Shown: positions 41,080 through 53,689 of the stretch, piece after piece
How the letters are laid out: each line of letters begins with the position of its first letter
Position numbering within the stretch: position 1 is the first letter of the stretch
NCBI GenBank assembly: GCA_003991915.1
Contig: RQTK01000022.1
Span: forward strand, 1,012,880 to 1,076,879
Source: Elysia chlorotica
Taxonomy: Eukaryota > Mollusca > Gastropoda > Plakobranchidae
Direction: 5' to 3'
Length of the DNA stretch: 64,000 bases
The notes under the pieces: model-generated
What the model was told of the DNA's origin: nothing
Databases searched by the model: none
Seen by the model: the letters and a program-made list of their open reading frames with translations, nothing else
Translations under genes and position numbers: made by a program

Positions 41080-41134
41080 CTTTCTGTCTGTCTGCCTGTC
41101 TGTCTGTATGTCTGTCTGTCTGTCTGTCTGTCTA

Positions 41135-41167
<33 letters not shown>

Positions 41168-41172
41168 TTCTC
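41080..41172. repeat. (CTGT)n / (CT)n microsatellite
   Basis: CTGT repeats then CT repeats. A single undetermined base lies at 41182. Confidence 0.95.
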
Positions 41173-41182
41173 CATGATGATN

Positions 41183-42370
41183 ATTATACAATGATACTAA
41201 GACAAATGACTATTAAATTTTAGGGAACTTATTTTAACACACATAAGCCTTCTACTTATATATCGTTTATTTTTTTGTTTTTATATTGTTCTTTTTTGTT
41301 GTTGCTTTGTTTTGTTTTGGTTTGGTTTTTCTGTAGAATATTTTTCACCTTGTTATGTAAATCATGTATTTAGAACAAAAAAATAGACAAAACATTAAAA
41401 ACATTTTTTTCATCTTTTGTGCATGTCTCCTGTACTTTTATCTATAAGTTTCATGGAATCTTATTACGTGTGTGATACATGTAAACAGAGAGCATTTGAA
41501 AGGGGCTGTTTGGACAAGGATTCGCAAGCAGAATGTAACCCCACTGCGCAATCCTCCACTCCTCTCCTCAATGAAATATTTTACCAGTGTTGACAAAGCA
41601 ATCGCATTTGTGTCTTCCTTTGTTGTCTTTCAAGAAGGCCTCTAGAGCTGACAGGGTTTCAAACATTGGCCCTAATACATCAGCATGAATATTGAATGAA
41701 GTTGCTTTTCTTGTGTGTGTGTGTGTGTGTGTGTGTGTTTTTTTTTTTTTTTAAGATTGGGAGGGGGTGTTTTTTTTAAGAGACGGTTGTTGAGAGAGGG
41801 GTTAGAAATGGAATGAAGAGCAAAAGAAGACCCGAGGTCATATCTTCAGATTAAGAGCACCAAAATGTTATTTGACGAATTACATTGACAATAATTATAT
41901 GTAGGCCTAATATCAGGCAACAGCATACAAATTTAATAGCAATGTCAGTAAGTATGTCCTCACAGCAAATCATTTGTGAGATAGAATAACAAAGAGAGAA
42001 AAAAGGAGGGGGTGGGGAGTTGTGGACCGACATACAGAGAGCCGGAAACAGAGTTTAAGAACAAGTGTTAAAATAGTAACATTTTTGGATGGTATTATGT
42101 ACAAAAAAGAAAGATTATAGAGTGAGAGAAAGTGAGAGAAAGAGGATGAGAGAAAGAAGAAGCCAGGCAGAGGCAGTCTGATACATACAGAGAAGTAGAG
42201 ACAGAAAGACACACAGAGAGAAAGACAGGCAAACAGGCAGGCAGACATGTGTATACAGGCAGAGACAGGCAGACAGACATACATTATAGAGAAACAGAGA
42301 CAGACATGAGAGAAAGGCAGAGAAGAAGCGAAAATATGGGAGAGAAGGTAAAGGAATTGAGAGAGAGAAA
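41183..42370. other. Non-coding stretch with GT, T and GACA-rich patches
   Basis: TG repeat and T run at about 41715-41752, and degenerate GACA/GAGA sequence from about 42115. The long minus-strand open frames here are translated low-complexity DNA. Confidence 0.6.
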
Positions 42371-42379
42371 GGCACATGT

Positions 42380-42382
42380 AGC

Positions 42383-42449
<67 letters not shown>

Positions 42450-42475
42450 GAGACAGACAGACATACAGACAAACA
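42380..42475. repeat. (GA)n / (GACA)n microsatellite
   Basis: GA tract passing into GACA. It accounts for the 195-aa serine/leucine/cysteine-rich open frame. Confidence 0.95.
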
Positions 42476-42974
42476 GACTGACATACACAAAGGCAAAACA
42501 GCCAACAGCACTTGGTAGCCCTGACGTAGCACTGTAGCAGCAGAACCCTGTCCCCACGACAGTAAAGTGTTAAGTTTGTCGCAGCTCTCTGGGTGGCAAA
42601 CAGCGCGCCTGGCCGGCCTAGCTCTGGCGACAGTGAGTCTCCAGTTGTCTACTTCAAGTGTAAAAAGCTGGGCTCATTGCGGTCTCATTGCGGTCTCGCC
42701 GTCCCGCGGGATGAATGAAATATGGGGCCCGAGATCTAAACATGCACATACACATGTACCAGGCTTGGGGCGAGCCTTGGGGCTCTCTAGTGACAGTTTG
42801 TGGGCTTTGCGATCTACGTGATGTTAACGGATGACTTAATTAAGTCTGATGGGTATTGGGTTTTGTGGTGGAGCATTGGCCTCGTTAGTTTAGGATAGAG
42901 CATAGATTTCTATTAATAGAAATATGTGGAATAGAGTTACAATTGGACACTGGTGAATATTCTTGCACAAGAGG

Positions 42975-43240
42975 ATGGTTGGTTGGTTGGTTGGGTTGGT
43001 TTAACGTCCAACAGCAGCACTATATAGGCTATATTGTGGACGGGCCCCAAGACGGACGTCTGACAATTTTATGTGCTGCCACACACGAGACAGGGCGGGG
43101 ATACCATGACTCCTGTCTCAGCCGGTCACATTATACTGACACCGACCCAACCAGTAGGGAACGCACCAGCCAGGATTCGAACTCGGGACCTTTTGCGTCG
43201 GAAGCCGATGTTCTACCCCTAGACCACCGCACCGTGGAAT
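42975..43240 (-). mobile_element. SINE-A copy, reverse, best preserved
   Basis: On the minus strand box A is TGGTCTAGGGG (43226-43216) and box B is AGTTCGAATCC (43183-43173), both fitting the pol III consensus. The body and the CCAA tail are complete. This is the likeliest copy to have been transcribed recently. The 99-aa open frame on the + strand is repeat-derived. Confidence 0.92.
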
Positions 43241-43267
43241 AGAGATACAATTGGACACTGGTGAAGA

Positions 43268-43300
43268 TTCTCTCATCTATCGTCTTCGTTTTCGCGATTG
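43268..43300 (-). repeat. Fragment of a dispersed repeat with the GCGAAAACGAAGACGAT motif
   Basis: ATCGTCTTCGTTTTCGCGAT here is the reverse of the motif at 54060-54085. Related pieces are at 52082 and 62850. Confidence 0.5.
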
Positions 43301-44440
43301 GCCGTGTCGTCGCAAGATCTGTGTTAGTATAATGTTTGTTTGCTCTCTGAAATCTGAATGAGACCCAGCTTCACACTCGCAGCCTCTCCGGTCCACCGTC
43401 CAGACGAGACGCGTCAGACACGTCAAAATTTGCCGCCCCGTGCGATTGTACATGTATTATTATTAAGCAGCGCTAGAAAACATTTCAACGATGAAAGGGC
43501 GTTTACGATAATAATGTGAAAATAAGAAAAATAAAAAAATGATAATAATTGAAAATTAAAAAAAAAAAAAAAAAGATGGTGGTTTCCCGAAAAAGGTTAC
43601 CTCATAATTGGTGGGTTTTTTTTTTCAAATTGGTGTTTCTGGGTCCTGGGTGCAAAGAGTGCAGTGGGTGTATGATTGTAGGATGTTTCATTGGATGTTT
43701 CAATTTTAAGTTGAGAACGTAACTGCTCGTCTGTACATGCTTCATAAAATGTGTAAAAGAGGTTAAATTAAATTATGATTAACATGTTGTTTAGTTACGT
43801 TCCATTTAGCCCGTGTGGAGGTATGTGTGTGTGTGTGTGTGTGTGGTTGATTAAAGTGTGTATCTCCAGACTAGAGTAACTGAACTAAACATTCTAGTCT
43901 GAGATGTTCCTACATCTATAAGTATTGCTGCCGTGTCTGTTTATGTATGCGTTCAGAGCTCAGTTCAGTTTCAGACTGATGACAAAGGTGAGAACCAGAC
44001 AGTCACAAATTGAGCCGAGAACACATGGGGAGAAAATTTGGTGTGGTCAGGACTTCACAGCTTGTTGGGGGGTCACTTGAGGGGTCGTAGAAAACACGGT
44101 GATTCACTGAGAACATGGCCACGCTGAAATAAAACATTTCGGAATGGGTGGAGGGGGGGGGGGGGGGGGGGGGGGAAGGGGAGAAGGAACTAAGCCAACC
44201 TATGAGAAAAAGAAACCAAACTGTAAAATGAATGGAGACAGGAGAAAAGGAAAAAATATGAAATTCACAGCCTGTTGGCAAAAGGTTGTCACCTGTTGGA
44301 AACAGACGCGACTTACTTTACTGTCTTTACGTTTACACCGAGGCGCCCCAGTACAACAAATCAGGAGGAGCGGGGGAGGGTCGAGGGCCCAATGAAATTT
44401 AAATGAAATAAAAAAAAAAAAATCTTTGTCTGTCCAGATG
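43301..44440. other. Non-coding stretch with homopolymers
   Basis: A run near 43560, TG repeat near 43825, and a G run of about 24 at 44152-44175. No gene. Confidence 0.55.
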
Positions 44441-44750
44441 TTTTCTAGTCGCCTAACCCCAGTTGAACTTTGCGGGGCTGTCCCGCCGCGGGCAAGGCGG
44501 AGGGGTGCGGGGGGTGCGGAGGTGTGCGGAGTGCGGAGTGGTGCGGAGGGGTGCGGAGGGGTGCGACGCGGCGCGGCCAGGCCGGGATTATGTTGGAATG
44601 CGCTCGGCGGCGCCGCTCTGGCGGAGACAGAATGAAATGAAACAAGCTTCGGGATGGTTCCCTCCGCGGCGTCACTGCGTCACGGCGTCAGCGACTGAGC
44701 GCTGGTGGGCGCGTCACAGTCATAGCGCTGATAGCCTCACAGGGTCACAG
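44440..44750. promoter_or_regulatory. GC- and CpG-rich block, possible promoter
   Basis: The only strongly CpG-rich segment in the window. It has GTGCGGAGGGGTGCGGAGG-type repeats and then several GCGTCA and CGTCAC sites (CRE-like). It could hold the promoter of the non-coding first exon of gene B, about 6.5 kb upstream of its ATG, or of an unrelated transcript. Nothing here proves it is transcribed. The open frames across it on both strands look compositional. Confidence 0.35.
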
Positions 44751-44821
44751 CCTAACCACCTTCCCTCTTCCCGTATAGCAGGCTGTGCGATCTACAAGAA
44801 GACAAGGGATGGCGTAATCAG

Positions 44822-44976
<155 letters not shown>

Positions 44977-45150
44977 TTAGAAGGGACAGCCACAAACCTA
45001 GGTCTAGCTTAGACCAACAGATAAGACAAGTAGACAAAGACACATTTTTAGACAAATGACATGGACGGGGATCGAACCCGCACCTTCTACTCGGCACCCA
45101 TCGCCTTGCCAAGGCGAAGACCAGTGTGCTTAACCACTCTGCCATCGGCT
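44977..45150 (-). mobile_element. SINE-B: class-II-tRNA-like SINE with CTA tail
   Basis: On the minus strand GCCGATGGCAGAGTGGTTAA resembles the 5' end of a Ser/Leu-type tRNA. Box A is TGGCAGAGTGG. A long variable-arm-like region GCCTTGGCAAGGCGATGGGT follows. Box B GGTTCGATCCC is perfect. A non-tRNA body of about 80 bp leads into the CTA repeat. Not called a tRNA gene, because the acceptor stem does not close and a body follows. Confidence 0.8.
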
Positions 45151-45236
45151 TTCACAAAAATGAAAGCTCCTGTCAGAGGGCTTTACACACGGCTTGCCTT
45201 GACTGAGAAATCGTACTTTGCTGAGTTAGACCTGTC

Positions 45237-45258
45237 CATAGTAGTAGTAGTAGTAGTA
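45237..45258. repeat. Short (TAG)n repeat
   Basis: Six TAG units close to the SINE-B element. Confidence 0.85.
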
Positions 45259-45899
45259 CATTTAAAAATAGTACAGTCTATAATGTAGTAATGTACAATC
45301 ATGTTTGTAGTAGAAGTACATCTACGATGTACTAGTTCTCTGATCGCCCATTTGTTCCTCAAGTCTTGGCTGTAACTATGGTTTGACGTCGGTGTGGATC
45401 TCCTTACTTGCCGTCTTCGTTTTCTTCTGTGTTTTGTTATCACGAGGCCTCTCCCAGATGCCTACAACCCTACACTAAATAGAGACACATAGGCAGACAC
45501 AAAGTCCCAAGGCAGCGCACTTTCATTAAAAAAAAGTTTTGCTGACGATTGAAATGAAATGCTGAAATCTGAGTAAAGTTCATCCAGTCTCTTCTTGTTT
45601 TCTTTTTTGCATTTTTTTCTCCTGCCAAAAAGATTCCACAGCGAGAAATATCAATTGAATTTTTTTTTTTTTTAAAGATAAGTACATCATGACAACGTGA
45701 CCAGTGTATTTGTAATAAGATATTATTTGCACTAACCTGTAAAAAAAAAACATTAGCACCTGTTGAATAGATTCACAACAGAAAAATTAGATCGACCAAT
45801 TTCACAGATGGATCTATATACTTCAATGTAATTCAAAACACCATTTTTTCTAAATAATATGCTCTAGAGTCTATTTTATAATATGCGTGTATCACTAAT

Positions 45900-46095
45900 T
45901 TTCTTCTTCTTCTTTTTCTTCTTCTTGAAGAAGAAGAGAAGAAGAAAAGAAGAAGAAGAAGAAGAAGAAGAAGAAGAAGAAGAAGAAGAAGAAGAAGAAG
46001 AAGAAGAAAAAGAAGAAAAAGAAGAAGAAAAAGAAGAAGAAGAATTCTTCTTCTTCTTCTTCTTCTTTTTCTTCTTCTTTATTTTTCTTCTTTTT
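45900..46095. repeat. (TTC)n-(GAA)n-(TTC)n palindromic microsatellite
   Basis: TTC repeats, then about 30 GAA-type repeats, then TTC repeats again. The blocks are mutually complementary and can fold back. All purine/pyrimidine mirror sequence. Confidence 0.9.
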
Positions 46096-46181
46096 ATATT
46101 AATAATAGCTGTAGGCGTGTAGTATCAAAAAAAAAAAAAAAAACTGAACTGGTGTTACAAAAAAATCAGAAGCAGGAAGCG

Positions 46182-46400
46182 GGATTGATGATATGGCTGC
46201 AGTGTGAAAGTTAAAACAAAATTAATTATTATGGCTGCAGTGTGAAAGCTAAAAAAACATTGGTGGTATGACTTTATTGTCAAAGTTATAACATAAGTTA
46301 GGGTGTGGCTACAGAATCAAAGGCAAGAACGACATTGGTGTTAAAGTTTGGTCAGAGCCAGAAAAGCGTTGGTGATATTGCCACTATGCCAAAGCGGAAA
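46182..46400. repeat. Diverged short tandem repeats
   Basis: ATGGCTGCAGTGTGAAAG occurs near 46193 and 46231, with more diverged versions (GTGGCTACAGAATCAAAG) downstream. Unit about 38-45 bp. Confidence 0.5.
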
Positions 46401-47230
46401 CAGATTGGAGATATGGCCGAACTTCCTGGGAGTAAATTGTACATGTATATGCTAGACCGGGACAGTCTGAAATTTAAAGACTATTATTGTGGACATGGCC
46501 GCAATATAATATGCTTCACTAATCTATTTTTTGTGTTAGCATTCGAAGAGCTTATTTCAATAAGATTGTGAATTTCTCCACTTGAAGAAATTATGACAAT
46601 GAGGATGGTGATGATAGCATCTCTGCTTCTCTCTGTCAAGATCTATCTACCATTCGGCGACTTTGCTGTGTGACTGTGACAATATCACTTAGTTGGTCGT
46701 TTATTGGTACGTGTAGTATGTTTAGAAGGGGTGTAGGCGTCACTCCGGGATTACGTGATAGGCAAATCTACCACGGAGATAAAACAATAAACAAGTATGA
46801 TAGTGCAAACCATATCAGTATGCAGTATTTCCTGGTGATATGGAGATAAAAAAACAAAGACAAAAATAAACAAAACCGTCGGAAACTAAAGTCCAATATT
46901 CGTATCTAGTTCTGTAATGTGTTATTGTAACAGCATGAATGGGGTGATTTTCATCTGTCAGAGAATGAAATATTTACAATAAGTACTTCAAGATGTTCTT
47001 AAATAATTCCTTCCCGATAAAGTGCATTTTTTATGAATGAAAATTATCAGATTACATGATTGTATATCATTGGTTAATACAAAGTTCATTCCTATTTTGT
47101 AATGTGTTCTCTTTTAAACTCTTTATGTCCCTCACATAATCATATAACTAAATAAAAGAGTAAGATAATAACTACAACTTAAAAAAACAAACACGTAATT
47201 TTAAAATATTCATTGCATAACTTTATCTAA
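46401..47230. other. Non-coding stretch
   Basis: AT-rich, nothing recognised. Confidence 0.55.
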
Positions 47231-47232
47231 AG

Positions 47233-47830
47233 TTGGCCAGAAGGTACATGTCATGAATGACAGTTGAGCAGGAGGTACATGTCATGAATGGCAGTCGAGC
47301 AGAAGGTACATGTCATGAATGGCAGTCGAGCAGAAGGTACATGTCATGAATAGCAGTCGAGCAGAAGGTACATGTCATGAATGGCAGTCGTGCAAGAGGT
47401 ACATGTCATGAATGGTAGTCGAGCAGAAGGTACATGTCATGAATGGCAGTCGAGCAGAAGATACATGTCATGAATGGAGTTCCAGCAGAAGGCGCCATGT
47501 CATGAATGGTGTCAAGCAGAAGGTACATGTCATGAATGGCAGTCGAGCAGGAGGTACATGTCATGAATGGCAGTCGAGCAGGAGGTACATGTCATGAATG
47601 GCAGTCGAGCAGGAGGTACATGTCATGAATGGCAGTCGAGCAGGAGGTACATGTCATGAATGGCAGTCGAGCAGGAGGTACATGTCATGAATGGCAGTCG
47701 TGCAGGAGGTACATGTCATGAATGGCAGTCGTGCAGGAGGTACATGTCATGAACTGGATTCGATCAGGAGGTACATGTCATGAATGGCAGTCGATCAGGA
47801 GGTATATGTCATCAATGACAATCGATCCTC
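47233..47830. repeat. 31-bp minisatellite, about 19 copies
   Basis: Unit GGTACATGTCATGAATGGCA then GTCGAGCAGGA. Copies start at 31-bp spacing from 47243. Most are almost identical, with variant units near 47490 and at both ends. The 61-aa open frame inside is translated repeat. Confidence 0.95.
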
Positions 47831-48520
47831 AGCTACTGCTCAACACTTGATTCTCTGTACAGCCAGCATCTCCTTATACAGAATTTTTCATGAAACCTTA
47901 GGAAGGGGACTTACAGACTTATCTAAGATCACTTTTGTTGCATGCTTTTTCATAATACACAATCTCCGCCAAGGCCTGATTACAATGACATAAAGCCCCG
48001 TGTCAAATCTACGCCCTTAAGTCCCTGTGAAGTGTGAAGATCTCTATAAATCTATTAATCCTGTAACCAACATGCTCTGGCGCCCTTGGGACGAATGAGT
48101 CGAGTGTGGCAGGATTATCGGCAACAGGAGGCCAGGAAAAAATAAGATAAGAGCAAAGGTGTTTACCATAATATTTTATATCAAAGCTGTTTGAAAATGA
48201 CACAAGGGCGTTACAAGATAAGTAGAGAGTTGATACAGAGCACAGCTTTAAAACGGTTCGACTGTCTGCTTAAGATAACAGCTTGTTGTTTTTACTTAAC
48301 ACCGCAGACATCGAACCTGGACATCTGGGAGCCGAGAGGACTTGATCTGAGAGCTGGCGCACCGGCTGGTGGGGTGGTCTTGTGCTAGCGCACACGCCGA
48401 GAGATTCAAGGGTTTGCACTTACCACTTTTCAAACAGTGACTTGTTTTAGGAGGCCCTCAACACTAGATAGTCAGACTAATGATCCAAATTTCGTAGAAA
48501 ACACCTATCCCTTTCTCTCC
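47831..48520. other. Non-coding stretch
   Basis: No gene recognised. The stretch 48366-48420 looks faintly tRNA-like but is too weak to call. Confidence 0.5.
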
Positions 48521-48524
48521 ATCC

Positions 48525-48570
<46 letters not shown>

Positions 48571-48600
48571 ATATCTATCTATCTATTTATCTATTATCAG
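48525..48600. repeat. (CTAT)n microsatellite
   Basis: About 17 CTAT units. Confidence 0.95.
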
Positions 48601-49765
48601 TCTCGGTTATCTATCCATATACCTTTTTATCTACCTGTTTATCTTTCCTTACCTGGCAATATAATTTTCTATCTCTCTATTTGTCGTATAGAGATGTGTT
48701 TAATAAAAGTTACATAATTACATTTGCTATTAATTTGATGTACAGATAATCTCTAATTTTATTCAACAAAATAATTCGTCTTGATATGAACGAAAAATTT
48801 TAAACTACAGTGAGCGTTTTTTAACCATGGGAGAAAAAAGTATTAAAAATCTAAACATGTTTTAACTAACTGCGCTTTACAGTTCAACCTGAATCCTTTC
48901 ATTTTGTGTTTCCGGTTTTAATTAACTTTTTCACGCCTTTCAAAAACAACATAACAAACGCGCGGCTTTTCCTCGCGATTAGTTAAGACATAGCCTGGGT
49001 GGGAGGATTTCTCGCCTGGCCTTGAAGTTTTTGATCAATGAAAGCTGATCTCCGTGTTTGTCTGTCAAAACCCTTCCCCTCACGGCATCATATTTCGCAT
49101 ACATAGCCTACATGTAGTTTTGTTTCTTGGAGTTTCTTCACCTTTTTGCTTACTAGTCAGAGCATCAAAGGCTTTACAATGCAAGGTTACCAACCAAGAA
49201 ATGTTAGTGCAGAGCAGAGAGGAATGGTGGTTATAAGTATGGAGCATTTTTGTTTATGTATTCTTTGTTTCTTTTCTATCCTAGTCAGATGTTATCAGCA
49301 AATCTTTCTAGCCAGCATCTTACACCACATACCAGCTTCCACCTGTCAAAGGTTTCTTCTGTCTGCCTGAAATCTCCAATGCTATGCTGTTTTGATGTTG
49401 TGTTGTACTTTTGCCAAAGGAAAACAAATTTTCAGTCTTTTGTGTGCACTGTAAAGTCACAACTTCCCTGCACTTTTAAGCATATTATTTGCTGTTGGAA
49501 TTATTCATTGCACAAAAAATTAATATGAAGATTATTATCCAGATTTTCCCATGTATAAAATTATGAATAATTATAATTCTTCTCGTTCCCATTGCAGTGC
49601 TCATTCTTTGTGCGCCCCATCTAGTCTCGTTGCTCCCTCGTTCATTCCGTTTTCAATCTCCGTTCGCACACCTCTGTCAGCTACTGAAACGGCAATAAAA
49701 CACGCGAACCAGCAAAACTTGCAATATAAAAAAATACATTGACACCATGTGGCGCCGCAATGTCT
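48601..49765. other. Non-coding stretch
   Basis: AT-rich with several short open frames that show no coding signal. Confidence 0.5.
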
Positions 49766-49766
49766 G

Positions 49767-49769
<3 letters not shown>

Positions 49770-49834
<65 letters not shown>
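49770..49834. repeat. (CT)n microsatellite
   Basis: Pure CT tract of about 32 units. Confidence 0.95.
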
Positions 49835-49838
<4 letters not shown>

Positions 49839-52155
49839 CTATAAACATTCCGTTTTCTCGGCCCCCCACAGTTAACACCCTCGACATACCAAAGCCTATT
49901 CTTATTCTACCCCCCCCACACCGCCCACCCCCACTGTCACCGTGAAGGCACACTCCGTTCAGTTTTCTCTCGCGTCTGCTCCATTCTTCTGCTCCCGCCC
50001 GCCCGCCCCTTAACACGAGACAGGTAAAGAGGAGAGAGAGAGGGGGGGTGGGAATGGAGACCTCAACTGCGGTGGCTCGAGTACAGGTGAAGAGACCAGG
50101 ATCAAGATGGTCCGGATAGCTGAGATTCAGAACATTCGGTAGCAACTGTTAATTGATAATGGTATGGTCCTGTTAATTTCTTTTGTCCTGAATGTGACTA
50201 AAATTTTGTAAGACCATTTTAAGTGTTTTCATATTATTGGATACTGGTGTTGTATATGACTAACTTGCGTAATAAAGATGTGACCAAGAGAGAGAGAAAG
50301 ACAGACAGACAGATACAACAAGAGACTGGTAGAAAGAAAAAGAGAGATAGAGATAGGATGTGGGTTTTTTTTTTCAATTTTACCTTCAAACAAGAGCATC
50401 ATAGCTTATCATTAAATCTGAGTCGACTTCTGTTGATACTTTCTTCACTCTTCTTTATCCGCTTCCCCACACCATTTGAAATAGATAAAACTCTAGTTAG
50501 CTGACTATGGATGTGTGATTACTGTAAAATAATGGAGAAGAGGAAAACAGTTTTAAAATGTACGGTAGATGTTTTCTTTTTTACATTGGCAGTTTAGCAC
50601 AAATCACAGCTGAGCCATAGTAACTGGGTCATTAGTTCTCCATCATGATTGAGCATATAGCCACGGGCAAACATCCATTGTACTGTTTAGTTCACTAAAC
50701 CAAAATTCAGGTGCAGGTACATGTATAATGTTATTGCATAGACATATACCTATCCTACATATAACTGGTAGTTATATAAATCTATGTGTTATTGTAACTT
50801 TTACCTAACTTCAGTCGCTGATTGAGTAGTTCTCTGAACAGACATGCAGCGGTTCCACGCTTCGAGTCTCAACTGGTGCACCCGTCTCTCTGTACACTTT
50901 GGGGAAAACTAGGACACATAAAAAGGAATCAAGTACAATGTGTTAATTTTTATGCGATTGTTAACTGAAAAAATTCACTTTCATTTCATAGATGGGTGTG
51001 TTAACATGAGAAATTGTTGGGTTGTTGTCAATAGGTAATACACTATTACGCCGGAAGTGTATTTTACCAGACTGTGGATACGCGTTTTGGAGAATGTGCG
51101 TACTTGTTTCAATGCTTATTGTTGATTTTAAACGACATATCAATAAAGTTCAGAGTCAAACAAACAAAATTATAAAAAAAAAAAATAATGTCTACCTTAG
51201 GACTAGAAGATCATCTATTCTTTTTTTTTTTTTACAACACAGGCTGATAGATAATTCATCCCAAAAACTTCCACATTCATAGATTATCCATGGCTCGGCT
51301 TAACCAGCCAGAGCTACTAGAAAAACCTTTAACAAAATTACACACACACATCATTTACCCGACGCTCCTTATTATACGGATCCCCATTACGCGACCTCTA
51401 CCGTTTTTATCACAGAGAGCAGATACACACACACGCGGGCCTAGATCGGTTCCCTCTTCATTGCTGTGAAGGCCTCGACCCCCGCTAAACACCTGGCGGC
51501 AACCGAGCTCAGATCAGCACCAGTACCGCCTGCACCGGCCAGGTAACATCTGAGTCTGGGAGAGCCCACAGCGTCCCTGACAACCCCGCCTTGTCCACAG
51601 ACCTGGCAAGCTCCAGGCTCGAGGAGCTAAGTACAGGCTGTGCGACATACCCAACAACAACGGGTGACGTAATGGTGCCTTCGGCGTTTATAATTAATAT
51701 GTTGGTTATTCACATTAATAATTATAAAGTACAACAATAATAAATGACGCTATCAAGTCTTTTAGTATTTAAAATTATTGTAGATTTACATAAATTAATT
51801 ATTGTAGGCTCTTTAGGGGTTATCTAGTATCAAAGATTTTATAACTTCCCCTAGATCGCTGACAGGAAATGGCGGCCCGCTTTGAGATATATCAGCGCGC
51901 GAGCTAGCGGTGTCTGTGGGTCGGAGAGGGTGGGCGGGCAGCAAGTGGGGGCAGGAACTACCGATTACGAATCCAGTACAATAGATAAATAATAGGAAAA
52001 TAATGACACCGATGCTCTGTGGAGAGTTGTATTTACTTTTTGAATGGATGCTGGTGATGCTGACTGCAGAATCACTTACCTATCGTCTTCGCCTTCGCTA
52101 TAAGCTCTTATATCGCAAGTTTCCAGTGACTCTGAGGCTGTCAAACCTGGGAGTT
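49835..52155. other. Non-coding stretch with GC-richer patches
   Basis: Includes C-rich sequence at 49900-50060 and GC-richer patches at 51470-51660 and 51865-51960 (with CAGCGCGCGAGCTAGCGG). The 154-aa minus open frame at 49681-50145 overlaps a CT repeat and is not convincing. Confidence 0.5.
52082..52102 (-). repeat. Short fragment of the dispersed GAAGACGATAG repeat
   Basis: CTATCGTCTTCGCCTTCGCT, the reverse form of the motif at 54060. Confidence 0.35.
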
Positions 52156-52157
52156 CT

Positions 52158-52167
52158 GACTCTCTCT

Positions 52168-52202
<35 letters not shown>
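52158..52202. repeat. (CT)n microsatellite
   Basis: CT repeat with a CCAT interruption. Confidence 0.9.
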
Positions 52203-52554
52203 CACTCTCCATCTCTATAACTAGCTTTCTCTATCTGTTCCCAGATGTGTGGGGGTCTGGGCCTGGGGGAAAGGGCGGTTACGCAGGTTAATCATGGTGT
52301 GCGGTCGATATCACACAAGTCAGGATTCACATGACTGCAGGGAGCTTTCTGAATTCTACCGCACCGCGGGATATCGGCATGATTACACATGTATCTCTAT
52401 GATTCACACACACATATTGTGCATCCCTGAAAATTCTCTCAGTCACTCGATCTGTCGCTCTTTTTCTGAATCACGTAGGCCCATATCTCTTTCTTTTACT
52501 TTTTATCTTTCCACACCGTCTCTTTTCCCCCTGCCTCCTTACTTTTGTCTGTCT

Positions 52555-52670
52555 CTAATTGTCTGTGTGTCTGTCTGCCTCTCTCTGCCCCCCCCCCTCT
52601 CTCTCTCGCTCTCTATATCTATATCTATCTATCTATCTATCTCTATCTCTCTATCTCTCTTTCTCATTAA
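52555..52670. repeat. CTGT, CT and CTAT microsatellite cluster
   Basis: Compound simple repeat. The 147-aa open frame running into it has a serine-rich translated-repeat end. Confidence 0.9.
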
Positions 52671-52689
52671 GTTATCTCTTTGGATTGTC

Positions 52690-53685
52690 TGATAACTTTG
52701 TTTCAGGTAACAATATGTTTTACCTCGATGCTCTCTTTCCTTTCTTTTGTTTTCAATACTAAAATCTCATTAACTGTATTTTTGTGTGTTTAATCACATT
52801 AGTCCTCTTAAAAAATTGGGGTTGCAAACAAAAAACGTTTACAATAATTTAGTTTGATGATATTCATGATTGATACAACAATAACAACTAAAACAGTATT
52901 GCTTGTCCCCGTGTCACAACTGCTAGACCAAGCTCATGATGAGAAAAGAGAGACCATACAAAGTGGAAGCGTCACACTGCACTATTAGAGATAGAAATGC
53001 CGTATTTTTGGTGACATCAAGTCTGCGATAAAAAGACAAGACTGGAGGGTACTCAGCGCCGATAAAGCTGCTGAGACACTTTCGTTTTGCCCCACTTGTC
53101 GGTGTGACAATCACAGCTGTCGCCTTGTTTATCATCTTGTTCCCATCAGTAGACAATAGAAGCTAAAAGCCGAAAGCAAGGGACTCTCCAGGGTATAGAC
53201 CATCTGGCAGACGGGCCGATAATGGGCTGACGCTGACACGATATGGTCTTTTCAAAGTTTTTTTATGCATATGGTAATGTGTTGGTGACGAGGGAATAAT
53301 GTCATCTTTGTTCAGATTTTAGTACATTGTAGTGTGGGTTGCGAACGACACCTTGACTTTTTACATCAATAATCTCGGCGTTTAAACTACCGAAGTTATT
53401 AGTGTAAACAGTGGTGGCGTGGTAATAAAAAATTGAGAAAGCGCAGCTTGAGTAAAAAAAAACAACCTTAAATGACATATATAAGTCCTTTAGGTTTGGT
53501 GACAAAGGTCCTATGTAAATGCGCTTTAGCTGTGCTTTTCCAAGCCCAAACTCTGCACGTTAGTATGGAGCGATGATGTGTTTTCAATAGCGGCAAAAAG
53601 TTTGTCGGAGAAAACAATGCTTTCTGTTATAACATCTCCTAAATCTTTAGTGAATATCCCATGCGCCGACGGGACCCTAGAGCGA
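52690..53685. other. Non-coding stretch
   Basis: Nothing recognised. Confidence 0.5.
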
Positions 53686-53689
53686 GATT

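Noticed and set aside
42943-43242. 99-aa open frame with FNVQQQHYIGYIVDGPQ
   Set aside because: Lies wholly within a reverse SINE-A copy. The same peptide appears in other copies such as 3223-3432 and 11302-11583.
45061-45150. Possible Ser/Leu tRNA gene on the minus strand
   Set aside because: Both pol III boxes are good, but the acceptor stem does not pair and the sequence continues into a SINE body and repeat tail.
47412-47597. 61-aa repetitive protein
   Set aside because: Translation of the 31-bp minisatellite. The unit length is not a multiple of three, so the frame cycles and the open frame is accidental.
48366-48420. tRNA-like head TGGTCTTGTGCTAGCG
   Set aside because: Only a partial box A and a poor box B, with no recognisable body.
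49681-50145. 154-aa minus open frame
   Set aside because: Half of it is a GA repeat, and the rest has no recognisable motif.
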